From the NCBI RefSeq assembly GCF_029223585.1, contig NZ_CP119423.1, positions 1,922,001 to 1,986,000 of the forward strand: a stretch of DNA of 64,000 bases. Direction: 5' to 3'. Below are positions 51,321 through 61,161 of the stretch, piece by piece (position 1 is the stretch's first letter; every line of letters starts with the position of its first letter). A program made the translations under genes and the position numbers. Origin of the DNA: Photobacterium sp. DA100. Lineage in GTDB: Bacteria; Pseudomonadota; Gammaproteobacteria; Enterobacterales; Vibrionaceae. A model generated the notes under the pieces. That model was not told the origin of the DNA. It did no database searches and saw only the letters and a program-made list of their open reading frames with translations.

Positions 51321-51764
51321 ATGACGATTAAAGAACGTATCTTGCACACCGTGCTATTTGAAGTGTTTGCCCTTGTGATTTTGATGGGGGCAGCCACGAT
51401 TTTCACCAGGCATAACCCAGCCGTTGTCGGTGGACTAAGCGTTGCAATGTCACTGATTGCAATGGCGTGGAACTACATCTACAACGTGCTGTTCGATAAG
51501 TTTGCAGGAGAAGATCGCCTAAATAGAACGACTAAAACCCGTATTCTTCATGGCTTAGGTTTTGAAGGCGGGCTGATCTTTATCACCATCCCAGTTTTGA
51601 TGTGGGTATTGCAGCTCGATTTCTGGACTGTATTTATTTTGGACTTGGGAATAGTGATTTTCTTTTTACTGTACGCCATTATCTATAACTGGATATATGA
51701 TCACGCTAAGGCAAAATTCTTCACTAAGCCATTGCCTGTCAAAGCAAGTATGTCCGAATGCTGA
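51321..51764 (+). CDS. PACE-family multidrug efflux transporter (AceI-like)
   Basis: The 147-residue inner-membrane protein has four helices in two repeated BTP units: RILHTVLFEVFAL...WNYIYNVLFD (residues 6-62) and RILHGLGFEGGLI...YNWIYD (72-135). The conserved glutamate in each first helix is visible (about E15 and E81). PACE proteins export cationic biocides such as chlorhexidine and also short-chain diamines, which fits its place beside polyamine uptake genes. Confidence 0.9.
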   Translation: MTIKERILHTVLFEVFALVILMGAATIFTRHNPAVVGGLSVAMSLIAMAWNYIYNVLFDKFAGEDRLNRTTKTRILHGLGFEGGLIFITIPVLMWVLQLDFWTVFILDLGIVIFFLLYAIIYNWIYDHAKAKFFTKPLPVKASMSEC

Positions 51765-51788
51765 GCTAATAAATAGCTCAAACGGTCA

Positions 51789-51811
51789 AACGCCCGCGCT
51801 ATGCGGGCGTT
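51789..51811. terminator. Terminator after the PACE gene
   Basis: AACGCCCGC gctat GCGGGCGTT; GC-rich, with a short T-tail. Confidence 0.75.
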
Positions 51812-51839
51812 GTATTGGAGAAATTTGATACTCAGTAAT

Positions 51840-52550
51840 CTAGCCTAGGATTTCATCAACAAAATTAGGTACCAACAAAGAAGCTGGGCCATAGCGTTTC
51901 TCGGCAAACTCACTCTCTACTTCACTTGGCTCCAAATTCAGTTCAATGGTATGTGCACCGTGCATCGCTGCTTCGTGTACAAAACCGGCTGCAGGATATA
52001 CGGCACCGGAAGTACCAATGGAAATGAATAGATCAGCTTCCATCAAAGCTTCATGGATCCTATCCATTCCGATTGGCATTTCACCAAACCAAACCACATT
52101 AGGTCGCATAGGAGCCGGCATTTGACAGCAGTGGCAGTGGTCATCAAGCGTAATATCACCGCTCCACTCTACCGTTTGAGCTGTTTCGCTACACTGCGCT
52201 TTCAACAGTTCCCCATGCATATGGATAACGTTTTTACTTCCGGCCATTTCATGCAAGTTATCAATATTTTGGGTTACGATAGTAACTTTGCCATCGAGTT
52301 CTTGCTCTAGCCTTGCTAGCGCTTTGTGAGCATCATTGGGAAATACCGTCCCGCTCTCTAACTGCTGGCGGCGCTGATTATAGAAGTTCTGTACCAGTGC
52401 CGGATCACGGTAATATCCTTCTGGCGTTGCCACATCTTCAATGCGGTGGTTTTCCCACAGCCCATCTTGGTCACGGAAAGTACGGATGCCTGACTCCGCA
52501 GAGATACCCGCTCCTGTTAGTACAACAATATTTCGATAAGGGAAAAGCAT
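51840..52550 (-). CDS. cobB: NAD-dependent protein deacylase (sirtuin) CobB
   Basis: The 236-residue sirtuin has [15 protein letters not shown] (about 12-26), [12 protein letters not shown], the catalytic His in HGELL, and a zinc segment with Cys residues (AQCSETA and HCHCC). The class III Y/R pair of desuccinylases appears as YYRDP / NFYNQRRQ. It removes acyl groups from lysines of metabolic enzymes using NAD+. It is transcribed alone. Confidence 0.94.
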   Translation of the reverse strand: MLFPYRNIVVLTGAGISAESGIRTFRDQDGLWENHRIEDVATPEGYYRDPALVQNFYNQRRQQLESGTVFPNDAHKALARLEQELDGKVTIVTQNIDNLHEMAGSKNVIHMHGELLKAQCSETAQTVEWSGDITLDDHCHCCQMPAPMRPNVVWFGEMPIGMDRIHEALMEADLFISIGTSGAVYPAAGFVHEAAMHGAHTIELNLEPSEVESEFAEKRYGPASLLVPNFVDEILG

Positions 52551-52683
52551 AGCCGTGTCCTTTCTTCATCTCTCTTATAAGCTTTATACCATTGTTTTCA
52601 TGTGGTTATAAGCAAAACGTCTACGACATTAGTCTAATTATAGACAACAAATAAAAAGTTATAGTGCGTTAGGATGTAAAGCC

Positions 52684-52714
52684 ATAAAAAAACCGGCAGG
52701 GTTGCTGCCGGTTT
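52684..52714 (-). terminator. Terminator of the formate dehydrogenase operon
   Basis: AACCGGCAG ggttg CTGCCGGTT with TTTTTT on the minus strand, 19 bases after the FdhC stop. Confidence 0.9.
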
Positions 52715-52732
52715 TGCCGCTATAGTCTGTCG

Positions 52733-53809
52733 TTAGACATTATCCTGAGTAGCACTGCCTTTCTTGGCCGCTTCGACCTTATCATCGTAGCCGGGCTGAT
52801 TTTCAGGCAAGTCTTTGACTTCTTCGTACCAGAGGTCATGGTGCTCTTTTGCCCAAGTCTCATCAACCTCCCCTGTGATCATGCCATCCAGACCGGCTTC
52901 CATACCAAACAAGCCAATATAGATGTGGAAAATAAAGCCACAAATCAATACCAGCGCCGATAGCATATGGACGAGATGGGACAGCTCCATATCACGACGG
53001 GTTTGGTCAAAGATCGGGAAATCGAGCACGAATCCACTCGCTACGATAAAAGCACCAAAGAAAATCAACAGCCAGAAAATTGCTTTTTCACCGCCATTGG
53101 AGAACCCCGCCGATGGATGGCTTCCCTTGTGCTTGCCAACCATGCCGCCCATTTTCATGAACCACTGCATGTCAACTTTATTAAAGATGCTCTTACGCCA
53201 CCATTTAACCAGAACGGCGATCAAAAAGAAGGCAAATAAAGGACCAATATAGTTGTGATATTGCTTGGCCGCGTATATGACCCAGCCCCACAGCTCTGTA
53301 GGCACGATCGGCTTAATAAAGTACTTACCGTAGACCAAAGTCAAGCCACTGAAAGCTAGTGTCAGGAAAGTAAACGCCAAGCTCCAGTGCAGCGCCCTAT
53401 CGAGTCGGCTCCAGCGTTTGATTTTACGCCCTGTCTTAGGCTTACTCAGCTTTAGAGGACCGACAACAACATATGCCAACGCCACCATCACCAAGCTACC
53501 AAAAATCGCCAATGCACCAAGCGGTGACATCCACTTCTCTTTCATAATGAACCAGGTCTGTCCCGGAACACTAATCAGCACACCATGCTCAGGTGACTTA
53601 GACGTGGTATAGCCCTCTTGGCCATCCTTGACCGCACGCCAATAGTCAGCACCGGCATAACCGATAACTTCATGCCTTACAACGGATTCGCCCAAGCGCT
53701 CAGATTCAGTGTTAGCACTGGATTCATTGCTAGCTGCCGCCGATAGTGAAAACATCAATACCAAGGCTGTGGTCAGCAAGAATAGCCAGTGTTGAATTCG
53801 CTTAGTCAT
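52733..53809 (-). CDS. fdhC: Formate dehydrogenase cytochrome b556 (gamma) subunit
   Basis: The start at 53809 (MTKRIQHWLFLLTTALVL) follows GGGAGAAAT and opens a signal peptide. The 358-residue protein has a periplasmic N-terminal part, a helix at about 130-150 and the FdoI-like four-helix cytochrome b domain (about 160-330; LDRALHWSLAFTFLTLAFSG, conserved His). It passes electrons from formate oxidation to quinone. It is the last gene of the operon. Confidence 0.9.
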   Translation of the reverse strand: MTKRIQHWLFLLTTALVLMFSLSAAASNESSANTESERLGESVVRHEVIGYAGADYWRAVKDGQEGYTTSKSPEHGVLISVPGQTWFIMKEKWMSPLGALAIFGSLVMVALAYVVVGPLKLSKPKTGRKIKRWSRLDRALHWSLAFTFLTLAFSGLTLVYGKYFIKPIVPTELWGWVIYAAKQYHNYIGPLFAFFLIAVLVKWWRKSIFNKVDMQWFMKMGGMVGKHKGSHPSAGFSNGGEKAIFWLLIFFGAFIVASGFVLDFPIFDQTRRDMELSHLVHMLSALVLICGFIFHIYIGLFGMEAGLDGMITGEVDETWAKEHHDLWYEEVKDLPENQPGYDDKVEAAKKGSATQDNV

Positions 53810-53914
53810 ATTTCTCCCGACTGTTAATTCAACAGTTATGTTCAGATCTCTATACAAGTGGCAATCACAGCTTGCAAAATCAACGCGTGATTGCCACTGA
53901 GTCAATGGCTCGGT

Positions 53915-54532
53915 TTAAGCCTTGCGCACCTCAGAGGCGTCATAGGCAAGGTCGTCAGTACTTGCCCAACCCGCTTCTTTTGCCCCGCGAGCAACGACAC
54001 GCTCGCGATAAATATCGGAGATTTTGGCTGCATCCCCCGCCAACAGCGCCTTAGTCGAACACAAAGAGGCACACATAGGTAACTTACCTTCAGCAATACG
54101 GTTAGCACCGTATTTCTGTTTCTCTTCAATCGATCCAGTCTCCACATTCGGACCTCCGGCGCAGAAGGTACATTTGTCCATCTTACCGCGTTCAGCAAAT
54201 GCCGTTTGCTTAGGGAACTGCGGCGCACCAAACGGACAAGCAAACAGGCAATAGCCACAACCAATGCAGAGATCTTTGTCATGCAAAACAATGCCGTCCT
54301 CGGTCTGCACAAAACAGTCGGCAGGACACACCGCCATACATGGCGCATCGCTACAATGCATACAGGCCACCGAGATGGAGTTTTCATTCGGCAGGCCGTC
54401 GTTAAGCGTTACCACTCGACGGCGTTGGATACCCCACTCCAGCGCATCATCGTTTTCATTTTTACAAGCTGTCACACAACCGTTGCACTCGATACAACGT
54501 TTAGAGTCACAAAGAAATTTCATACGTGCCAT
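53915..54532 (-). CDS. fdhB: Formate dehydrogenase iron-sulfur (beta) subunit
   Basis: The 205-residue ferredoxin-like protein has four Cys clusters: CIECNGCVTACKNE, CMHCSDAPCMAVCPADC, CIGCGYCLFACPFGA, and CTFCAGG with a later MCASLC. It holds four [4Fe-4S] clusters linking FdhA to FdhC. No C-terminal membrane helix is present, unlike FdnH. It starts 12 bases after fdhA. Confidence 0.93.
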   Translation of the reverse strand: MARMKFLCDSKRCIECNGCVTACKNENDDALEWGIQRRRVVTLNDGLPNENSISVACMHCSDAPCMAVCPADCFVQTEDGIVLHDKDLCIGCGYCLFACPFGAPQFPKQTAFAERGKMDKCTFCAGGPNVETGSIEEKQKYGANRIAEGKLPMCASLCSTKALLAGDAAKISDIYRERVVARGAKEAGWASTDDLAYDASEVRKA

Positions 54533-54544
54533 CAGAATGACTCC

Positions 54545-57400
54545 TTACGCTTTAGAGATTTTACAGAGGGTTACTTTGGTTTCCTGCATTTGCGTTACAG
54601 GGTCATAACCATAGGTGGTCGCCGTATTGGCCGCCTCGCCAGAGACAAACGGCGCACAGCCCTCAGGATAACGTCCACGGAGATCTTCGCCCTGGAACTT
54701 ACCGCCAAAGTGGAACGGAATGAACGCCATACCCGGTTTCACACGCGGGGTCACCATGGCTTTAACATGGATACGCCCCTTCTCGGCACCTTCAACCCAA
54801 ACCATCTCACCGTCTTTGAAGCCAATATCATTGGCGTCTTTCGGATTCACCTCAACAAACATCTCTTGCTGCAACTCTGCCAACCATGGGTTAGAACGCG
54901 TCTCGTCACCACCACCCTCGTACTCGACCAATCGACCAGAAGTCAGAACAATCGGGTACTCACCAGACATGTCTTTGTCCTGAATGGACTTGTACAGTGT
55001 TGGCAGGCGGAACATGGCTTCGCTGTCATTCCAGGTTGGGTAGTCCGTTACCAAGTCACGGCGCGGCGTGTACAGCGGTTCACGGTGCAGCGGAACAGCA
55101 TCCGGGAATGTCCATACCACGGTACGGGCCTTGGCATTACCAAACGGAATACATCCATGCTTGATGGCAACGCGCTGGATACCACCGGACAGGTCAGTCT
55201 TCCAGTTTTTGCCTTCGGCCTGGGCCTTCTCTTCGGCTGTCAGGTCGTCCCACCAACCCAGTTGCTTGAGCATCTTGTCGGTAAACTCTGGGTAGCCATC
55301 TTCCAGCTCACAACCCAGTGAGTAGCTGTCGTCAGCCAACAGGCTTTCACCATTGCGTTCCACACCAAAACGGGCACGGAAGTTACCGCCACCCTGGGCA
55401 ACTGTTTTCGAGGTATCGTAAAGAATATGAGTACCCGGGTGCTTCATCTCCGGCGTACCCCAGCATGGCCATGGCAGACCGTAGGTCTCACCGTTCGCAG
55501 GACCGCCCTCGGCTTCAAGGGTGGTTTTGTGGAAGGTGTGCCAATTCTGCTGGTGCTCTTTAAGACGCTCAGGGCTCTGACCGGTGTAACCGATAGTCCA
55601 CATACCTTTGTTGTACTCGCGGGTGATGTCTTCAATCACCGGCTGGTTATTCTCAACACGGATGTGCTTGAACAACTGTTCGGAAAGCCCCAGCTTCTGA
55701 GACAGCAGGTACATGATTTCGTGGTCAGGTTTGGATTCGAACAAAGGTTCGATCACCTGATCGCGCCACTGAATTGAGCGGTTGGTCGCGGTTACCGATC
55801 CGGTTGTTTCGAACTGCGTCGTTGCCGGTAGCAGGTAAACATTGTCCTTGCGGTTGTTCATTACCGCGGCAACCCCTGGATACGGATCAACAATCACCAT
55901 CATATCCAGTTTTTCCATCGCCTTACGCATTTCGGTACCACGGGTTTGCGAGTTCACCGCATGGCCCCAGTAGAACATGGCGCGGATGTTGTCGTTCTGC
56001 TCGATGTTGGCTTTGTCTTCAAGCACGCCATCAATCCAGCGCGAAACAGGAATACCGGCATTGTTCATTGGTTTCTTGCCACGGTATTCAGCCTGGTCAA
56101 AGCGACCCTTCAACCATTCGTAGTCCACATCCCATACTTTCGCCCAGTGCTTCCAAGCACCTTCAGAAAGACCGTAGTAACCCGGCAAGTTGTCAGAAAG
56201 CACGCCAAAGTCCGTTGCCCCCTGAACGTTATCGTGACCACGGAAAATATTGGCACCGCCACCCGATTTACCCATGTTGCCAAGGGCTAGCTCAAGGATA
56301 CAGTAGGCACGGGTGTTGTTATTACCTGTGGTATGCTGGGTTCCCCCCATACACCAAACCACACAGCCTGGGCGGTTTTCGGAGAGCAGTTTCGCGGTCT
56401 GGTATACATCCGCTTCCGCGACGCCACTTACACGCTCGACTTCTGCTGGTGTCCATTTCGCCACCTCGGCGCGAACTTCATCCATCCCCCAAACGCGCTG
56501 GCGAATGAATTCTTTGTCTTCCCAGCCATTTTTGAAGATGTGGTATAGCACCCCCCAAATGAAGGCAACGTCAGAACCCGGACGCAAGGATACATAGTGA
56601 TCTGATTTTGCCGCCGTACGGGTACGGCGCGGATCAGCCACCACAATCTTACAGCTGTTGCGCTCTTTGGCGATCAGGATATGCTGCATTGCAACCGGGT
56701 GTGCTTCGGCTGGGTTAGAGCCAATAAACAGAATCGACTTACAGTTGTGCATGTCGTTAAGCGAGTTGGTCATCGCCCCGTAGCCCCAGGTGTTTGCTAC
56801 ACCGGCAACTGTGGTCGAGTGACAGATACGGGCCTGGTGATCAACATTGTTCGTTCCCCAAAGCGAAACCATCTTGCGAAACAGGTAAGCCTGCTCGTTG
56901 TTGTGCTTCGCCGAACCAAGCCAGTAAACAGAGTCCGGACCCGATTCTTGGCGGATCTTCATCACTTGCTGGCTCACTTCGTTGAGCGCCTGTTCCCAGC
57001 TCAGTTTTTTCCATTTGCCATCGACCAGCTTCATCGGGTATTTAATGCGGCGCTCACCATGACCGTGTTCACGCAGTGCCGCACCTTTCGCACAGTGGCC
57101 ACCAGCATTGAATGGGTGATCGAAAGCTGGCTCCTGGCCGGTCCACACACCTTCCTGCACTTCAGCGTAAATGCCACAGCCAACAGAGCAGTGGGAGCAG
57201 ATAGTACGCTTCACTTCTACCGGCGCCTTAGGATCAACCTCCTTGGCTTCGGCTTTTTTCATCATACCCGGCGCAAACAAGCTCGCGCCGGCCATTCCAC
57301 CAGCAGCCGCCAGTGAAGAGTTACGAATAAAGGAACGACGCGAAATACCCAGCTGGTTTTCGTCCTTGCTTACGTTGTCGGAACGTTTTGTCAGTTTCAT
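54545..57400 (-). CDS. fdhA: Formate dehydrogenase catalytic (alpha) subunit
   Basis: The 951-residue molybdopterin enzyme has a Tat signal (SRRSFIRNSSLAAAGG, about 20-35), a [4Fe-4S] motif CSHCSVGCGIYAE (about 68-80) and molybdopterin domains. The metal ligand is C193 in ARICHSTTVAG, where E. coli FdnG has selenocysteine, so no SECIS element is needed. It oxidises formate to CO2 in the periplasm. The 371-residue plus-strand ORF inside is only a shadow. Confidence 0.95.
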   Translation of the reverse strand: MKLTKRSDNVSKDENQLGISRRSFIRNSSLAAAGGMAGASLFAPGMMKKAEAKEVDPKAPVEVKRTICSHCSVGCGIYAEVQEGVWTGQEPAFDHPFNAGGHCAKGAALREHGHGERRIKYPMKLVDGKWKKLSWEQALNEVSQQVMKIRQESGPDSVYWLGSAKHNNEQAYLFRKMVSLWGTNNVDHQARICHSTTVAGVANTWGYGAMTNSLNDMHNCKSILFIGSNPAEAHPVAMQHILIAKERNSCKIVVADPRRTRTAAKSDHYVSLRPGSDVAFIWGVLYHIFKNGWEDKEFIRQRVWGMDEVRAEVAKWTPAEVERVSGVAEADVYQTAKLLSENRPGCVVWCMGGTQHTTGNNNTRAYCILELALGNMGKSGGGANIFRGHDNVQGATDFGVLSDNLPGYYGLSEGAWKHWAKVWDVDYEWLKGRFDQAEYRGKKPMNNAGIPVSRWIDGVLEDKANIEQNDNIRAMFYWGHAVNSQTRGTEMRKAMEKLDMMVIVDPYPGVAAVMNNRKDNVYLLPATTQFETTGSVTATNRSIQWRDQVIEPLFESKPDHEIMYLLSQKLGLSEQLFKHIRVENNQPVIEDITREYNKGMWTIGYTGQSPERLKEHQQNWHTFHKTTLEAEGGPANGETYGLPWPCWGTPEMKHPGTHILYDTSKTVAQGGGNFRARFGVERNGESLLADDSYSLGCELEDGYPEFTDKMLKQLGWWDDLTAEEKAQAEGKNWKTDLSGGIQRVAIKHGCIPFGNAKARTVVWTFPDAVPLHREPLYTPRRDLVTDYPTWNDSEAMFRLPTLYKSIQDKDMSGEYPIVLTSGRLVEYEGGGDETRSNPWLAELQQEMFVEVNPKDANDIGFKDGEMVWVEGAEKGRIHVKAMVTPRVKPGMAFIPFHFGGKFQGEDLRGRYPEGCAPFVSGEAANTATTYGYDPVTQMQETKVTLCKISKA

Positions 57401-57413
57401 TTATGGCTCCGCC

Positions 57414-57614
57414 TTACAAGGTTTCGTAGTAATCGCGAACATGTTGGGTTTCGCGATAGCCAGTTGTATTGTCATTTTTATTGTTTTCAGGCTGTTCAAC
57501 CTTTGCCTGAACCGCCGTTGCCGTACCCGCAATAACGGTACCAGCAGCCACACTCAAACCAATATTTTTCAATAGCTGGCGACGGCTCTGATTAGGTTTA
57601 TTCTGCTCACTCAT
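57414..57614 (-). CDS. Formate dehydrogenase region Tat-target protein
   Basis: This is a 66-residue protein with a twin-arginine signal (SRRQLLKNIGLSVAAGTVIAG) and a short tail NTTGYRETQHVRDYYETL. It is the small 'formate dehydrogenase region TAT target' that precedes fdhA in many proteobacteria. Its role may be in export or assembly of the enzyme. It lies 13 bases before fdhA. Confidence 0.9.
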   Translation of the reverse strand: MSEQNKPNQSRRQLLKNIGLSVAAGTVIAGTATAVQAKVEQPENNKNDNTTGYRETQHVRDYYETL

Positions 57615-57792
57615 AAAAGCTTGCTCCTTTATCGTGTTTCCAAATCCGAATTCCTCGCTTTGGAAATCAATTTTTTTGCTAAGTTTTTCGTAATAATAAC
57701 GACGGTCAACTTTTCCTCAGCGACATCCTGAGCACCCTCATTCGAAGCTGGTAGCGGTTACGTCGTCACTCAAAATGAAAATTAGGTAAAGT

Positions 57793-58398
57793 CTAGTTCA
57801 CCTCTACCAATCGTGTTTTTTCGACCAGAAGGAACTGCAAAGCAAGCTCGGCAACCGCGCTATAAAACACTGCACTGCTAGCCACTTTAAGATCCTTGCA
57901 CAGCCGCTCAAACCAAGTAGCGATATGACGGTTGAAAAAGACTTGCTGCAGATGCTTGTCTCCTCCCTCCACCAGCATCGCCATCACTTCGAGCAAGGCT
58001 GCGATATGATCTTCCGGCTCTTTTACGCTTTCATCGCGCTGAAAACCTAGTTGGGCGAGATCACGGCGAAGATGGGCCAGAGGCATTTCCATCATTGAAC
58101 CGGTCAGATACCATGATCCGAAAGGCACGATTTCTCCGCGACCAATGCCAATGAACAAGTCTTGATACTCTTCTTCAACCGCCAACACCGATGTCGTCTG
58201 AGCAGCTAATTTCACAACAGGCCAAGCAGCTGCCATGGTATTTTGGCTTCCAGCATGTTGATTCGCTTCCACATCCAACGCAGAAAACCAATCCAAAACG
58301 GTTTGGTCCGGTGCCTTGCGAAACAGATGGGCCAGCAAACCATAGATTTCTACGCGCAGTGCAGATTCTTCTTGACGAGTTTGTAGTACTGATTCCAT
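57793..58398 (-). CDS. TorD/DmsD-like chaperone for formate dehydrogenase
   Basis: The 201-residue all-helical cytosolic protein has the family wording YGLLAHLFRKAPDQTVLDWF and the EYQDLFIGIGRGEIVPFGSWYLTG block. TorD-family chaperones bind the Tat signal of their molybdoenzyme until cofactor insertion. It lies 9 bases after the polyferredoxin gene. Confidence 0.9.
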   Translation of the reverse strand: MESVLQTRQEESALRVEIYGLLAHLFRKAPDQTVLDWFSALDVEANQHAGSQNTMAAAWPVVKLAAQTTSVLAVEEEYQDLFIGIGRGEIVPFGSWYLTGSMMEMPLAHLRRDLAQLGFQRDESVKEPEDHIAALLEVMAMLVEGGDKHLQQVFFNRHIATWFERLCKDLKVASSAVFYSAVAELALQFLLVEKTRLVEVN

Positions 58399-58407
58399 TT
58401 GCTATTC

Positions 58408-60069
58408 CTACACGTTTAACTGACTTTCAGGATCATCGACGATCGTCGAGAAAATATCGCGAACACGACAGTCTTCGCACATATTCAGACGACGAATCGC
58501 CTCTCCCTGAAAATGTGAGTGGTTTTGCAGCTTTTCAGTCAACATCTTCACCATAGAAGCCGGTGCAAACGGTTTACCGCAACTGGTACAGCACGCCGCT
58601 TCCTCTTCGTGCAGAACTTGTGCTTCTTGACGAACCTGAGCATTCCAAGTTACTCCCGGATTCAGAGTAATGGCTTTTTCAGGGCATGCCTTTTCACACA
58701 TACCGCATTGCACACAATCTTGCTCAATAAACAGCAAGCCGGGACGCTCACCAATGGCATGTAGAGCTCGTGTCGGACAGACAGACACACATCCCATGCA
58801 AAGGGTGCAATCCTCAGCCCGGCAATCAACCGAACCATAAGGTGCATTTTCTGCAACCGCAGAGTGTGCAGGTTTCACACTGGCCTGTTCATACAGAGCA
58901 TCAAGAGCAGTAAACAACTTTTCGCGTTTACTCCCTTCAAGGGGAGCTGCAATATTCAATAGAGCAGCATCAAAACCGGTAAAGGTTTTCGCCTCTGCAA
59001 AATCAAACAAAGTAATACGCTCAACCTCATAACCCATTTCAGCCAAAAACGACTGAGCGATTGCAAGCTCATTGCGAAGCACACGATCGATAGTGTCAGG
59101 AATATAAGAGGTATGGGTTGCCAAAAGCACCTGATGAGCACCGTAAGCCAGGGCACTAAACCAAGTATCAATCCCAACTGTCGCTAACTCTTCCAACGCA
59201 ACAGGAATGACTGACTCAGGAAGCTCTGCAAGGGTTTCGTTAACCGTTGCTTGGTCTCGATTGCCATAGAAAAGCAGCGTTGGCGATTCACCACCCGCTT
59301 TTCGGTAGTTTTCCAGTAATCGATAAACAAAGTGCTGAGTGTTGGCCGGATCAGGTAGCGCATAAGAAATGGCTTCTGTCGGACACGCAGTGGCACAAGT
59401 TCCCACGCCTTGGCAAAGGTATGGGTTTATTTCTATGCGATCACCGGTACTTGACAGTGCACCAGCGGGACACGCATCAACGCAACGTTCACACCCAGTT
59501 ACACCTCGTGAAGAGTGTGCACAACGTTCAGGATCCAAACGGAAATACTTCGGCTTATCAAATGTGCCAATCATCGCAGGGAGATCATCAACCACATTAG
59601 CCAGTTTTGCTCTACCCGTGCCAACGGCATAATAACCAGGTGCACAAATCTCAACGTCAGATAAACCGGTTTCCGTCATATCCACGATCAAATCAAAGCA
59701 CTCTTGGCCAATGGCCACTTTTGCCAGATTCACTGTCGTCAACATGCTCTCTACATCACAAGACACTTCAAATGCGCCCAAGTAACCTTTGACGGTCACT
59801 TTAGAAGCAAAATAAAGATTGTCTCGCTTGTCACTGTTATCTGCTTTCGTTGTGGCAAGCAGGGTTACCGACTTTAACGAAGCAAACTGCGCTTCAAGCG
59901 TTGTAATGACTTCTTCTGCGCCAACGAGCAACACATTCCCCCGGCTTTCATAAGAAACCGTTGGTGGAATTAGATTGGAAAGCTCAACGGTGCCATTGAT
60001 AGCGGCCAGTCTTGCTTTTCCATTTTGCTCATCGTAAGCAGAAAGTGCTTTTAGTGTACTATTTAACAT
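58408..60069 (-). CDS. Polyferredoxin associated with formate dehydrogenase
   Basis: The 553-residue protein has several [4Fe-4S] clusters: CERCVDACPAGAL and CQGVGTCATACP near 195-235, then CTLCMGCVSVCP and CVQCGMCEKACP near 420-460. A final CTSCG...CEDCR zinc-like pair follows. It has no signal peptide and is therefore cytosolic. It is the first gene of the fdh operon behind a sigma-54-type promoter. It may supply electrons or reduce clusters during maturation; function is not established. Confidence 0.88.
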   Translation of the reverse strand: MLNSTLKALSAYDEQNGKARLAAINGTVELSNLIPPTVSYESRGNVLLVGAEEVITTLEAQFASLKSVTLLATTKADNSDKRDNLYFASKVTVKGYLGAFEVSCDVESMLTTVNLAKVAIGQECFDLIVDMTETGLSDVEICAPGYYAVGTGRAKLANVVDDLPAMIGTFDKPKYFRLDPERCAHSSRGVTGCERCVDACPAGALSSTGDRIEINPYLCQGVGTCATACPTEAISYALPDPANTQHFVYRLLENYRKAGGESPTLLFYGNRDQATVNETLAELPESVIPVALEELATVGIDTWFSALAYGAHQVLLATHTSYIPDTIDRVLRNELAIAQSFLAEMGYEVERITLFDFAEAKTFTGFDAALLNIAAPLEGSKREKLFTALDALYEQASVKPAHSAVAENAPYGSVDCRAEDCTLCMGCVSVCPTRALHAIGERPGLLFIEQDCVQCGMCEKACPEKAITLNPGVTWNAQVRQEAQVLHEEEAACCTSCGKPFAPASMVKMLTEKLQNHSHFQGEAIRRLNMCEDCRVRDIFSTIVDDPESQLNV

Positions 60070-60168
60070 TATTATTCCTGTCTACTCGTCACCGTTAGTC
60101 AGTGGCGATTGAAACGCTATGTTTAGAAAAGATTTTTCTTAACGCTGCGCTTCATACTCATTACTAGA

Positions 60169-60185
60169 GCAATAACCGATCCAAC
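60169..60185 (-). promoter_or_regulatory. Sigma-54 promoter of the fdh operon
   Basis: On the minus strand TTGGATCGGTTATTGCT fits the -24/-12 consensus TTGGCACR-N4-TTGCW at all but two positions, with exactly 10 bases between GG and GC. Transcription would start near 60158, leaving a leader of about 90 bases to the polyferredoxin gene at 60069. Confidence 0.7.
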
Positions 60186-60228
60186 TTTTCACGGAATAAA
60201 ATGACTTATAGGGAGCCATAATCTCTTT

Positions 60229-60299
60229 GGGACACATTGACCAAGCCCAAAAGCGACAATTTGTCCCACTACCTGGAAGCTATTGCGCCAAAATGTCCC
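60229..60299. promoter_or_regulatory. Repeated GGGACANNTT activator-like sites
   Basis: GGGACACATT (60229-60238, plus) and, on the minus strand, GGGACAAATT (60258-60267) and GGGACATTTT (60290-60299). They lie about 70-140 bases upstream of the predicted start, the distance of sigma-54 enhancer sites. The binding protein is unknown (FhlA-type is a guess). Confidence 0.55.
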
Positions 60300-60429
60300 G
60301 ATCATTTTTAAGGGTATTTTTCCCTTTTTGTCTCAGTTGCTTATATTTCGCTCATCGAATGATGGCTGACTGACTTTCAATTTTTTATGACGTTGCCATT
60401 GGTCCATCAACGACATAGGCAAATTTAAC

Positions 60430-61161
60430 TTATCCTTCTTGCGAACCTTTGTTGGCCCTTTTAACCAATTTGCCATCAGAAAATGCCCCAGCTCCTGTTA
60501 AAGCTTCGGGTTCTTCTTTCACCATTTCAGTAGGGATGGTGAATGCAACACCAGTTTCAACATCGGCTTCAGCCGCCTCTGCAGATTCGTCAGTCGGCAA
60601 GACATCTGGTGTATCGTTCCCTCGCTGATCTGCAATTGCCGCGACGGAATGAGCCCCATCTTCCGTTGCCAGTGGAGCATTAGGGGCATTGATTGCTTCC
60701 TCTACCTTTTCAGCAGCATGGTTTACCCATTGGCGTAGCTGCTGAGTTACCTTGGTATCAAGCACAGGTACATTGGAGAAATCTTCGGTGTGATCGTCCA
60801 TATCACTGATATAGTTGAATTCATCAGAGTGAAACAGCTTGCGCAAAGCCGCTTTTTTCACAGATTTTTCAACCCCTGCTTTCATAAAGGTTGATACTCC
60901 AGAGTCAAATGTCACCTTTGCGGCATCGGCTAGGGTTAACTCGGGCAGTGATGCATCCGCCTGTTCTTCTGCGGTATCTATAGCGGAATACTCAGAACCG
61001 TTGTCATCTTTCTCTCGTTCCACAACCTCGTTGTCACTTGGGCTATCTAGAACGGAAGATGGCAATTTTTGTTCGACAAGCTCCTGTTCTAATTCAACTT
61101 CGCCTTCATCCTTGGCCTTGATTTTGCGCTGAGACCAACGCTGAAAGAAGTTAGTTGCCAC
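60430..61161 (-). CDS. DUF3306 protein
   Basis: The 243-residue acidic protein has MATNFFQRWSQRKIKAKDEG at the start and SDEFNYISDMDDHTEDFSN in the middle, the DUF3306 pattern. It occurs with DUF3305 beside formate dehydrogenase genes. It is soluble and mostly disordered in its second half. It overlaps the DUF3305 gene by 11 bases. Confidence 0.88.
   Translation of the reverse strand: MATNFFQRWSQRKIKAKDEGEVELEQELVEQKLPSSVLDSPSDNEVVEREKDDNGSEYSAIDTAEEQADASLPELTLADAAKVTFDSGVSTFMKAGVEKSVKKAALRKLFHSDEFNYISDMDDHTEDFSNVPVLDTKVTQQLRQWVNHAAEKVEEAINAPNAPLATEDGAHSVAAIADQRGNDTPDVLPTDESAEAAEADVETGVAFTIPTEMVKEEPEALTGAGAFSDGKLVKRANKGSQEG

Noticed and set aside
54206..55321. 371-residue plus-strand ORF opposite fdhA
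   Set aside because: It is antisense to the conserved catalytic subunit, has a low-complexity shadow composition (His/Arg/Thr) and no ribosome binding site.
56815..56830. Selenocysteine codon in formate dehydrogenase
   Set aside because: The codon at the metal ligand is TGT (Cys), not TGA, and the frame is open throughout.
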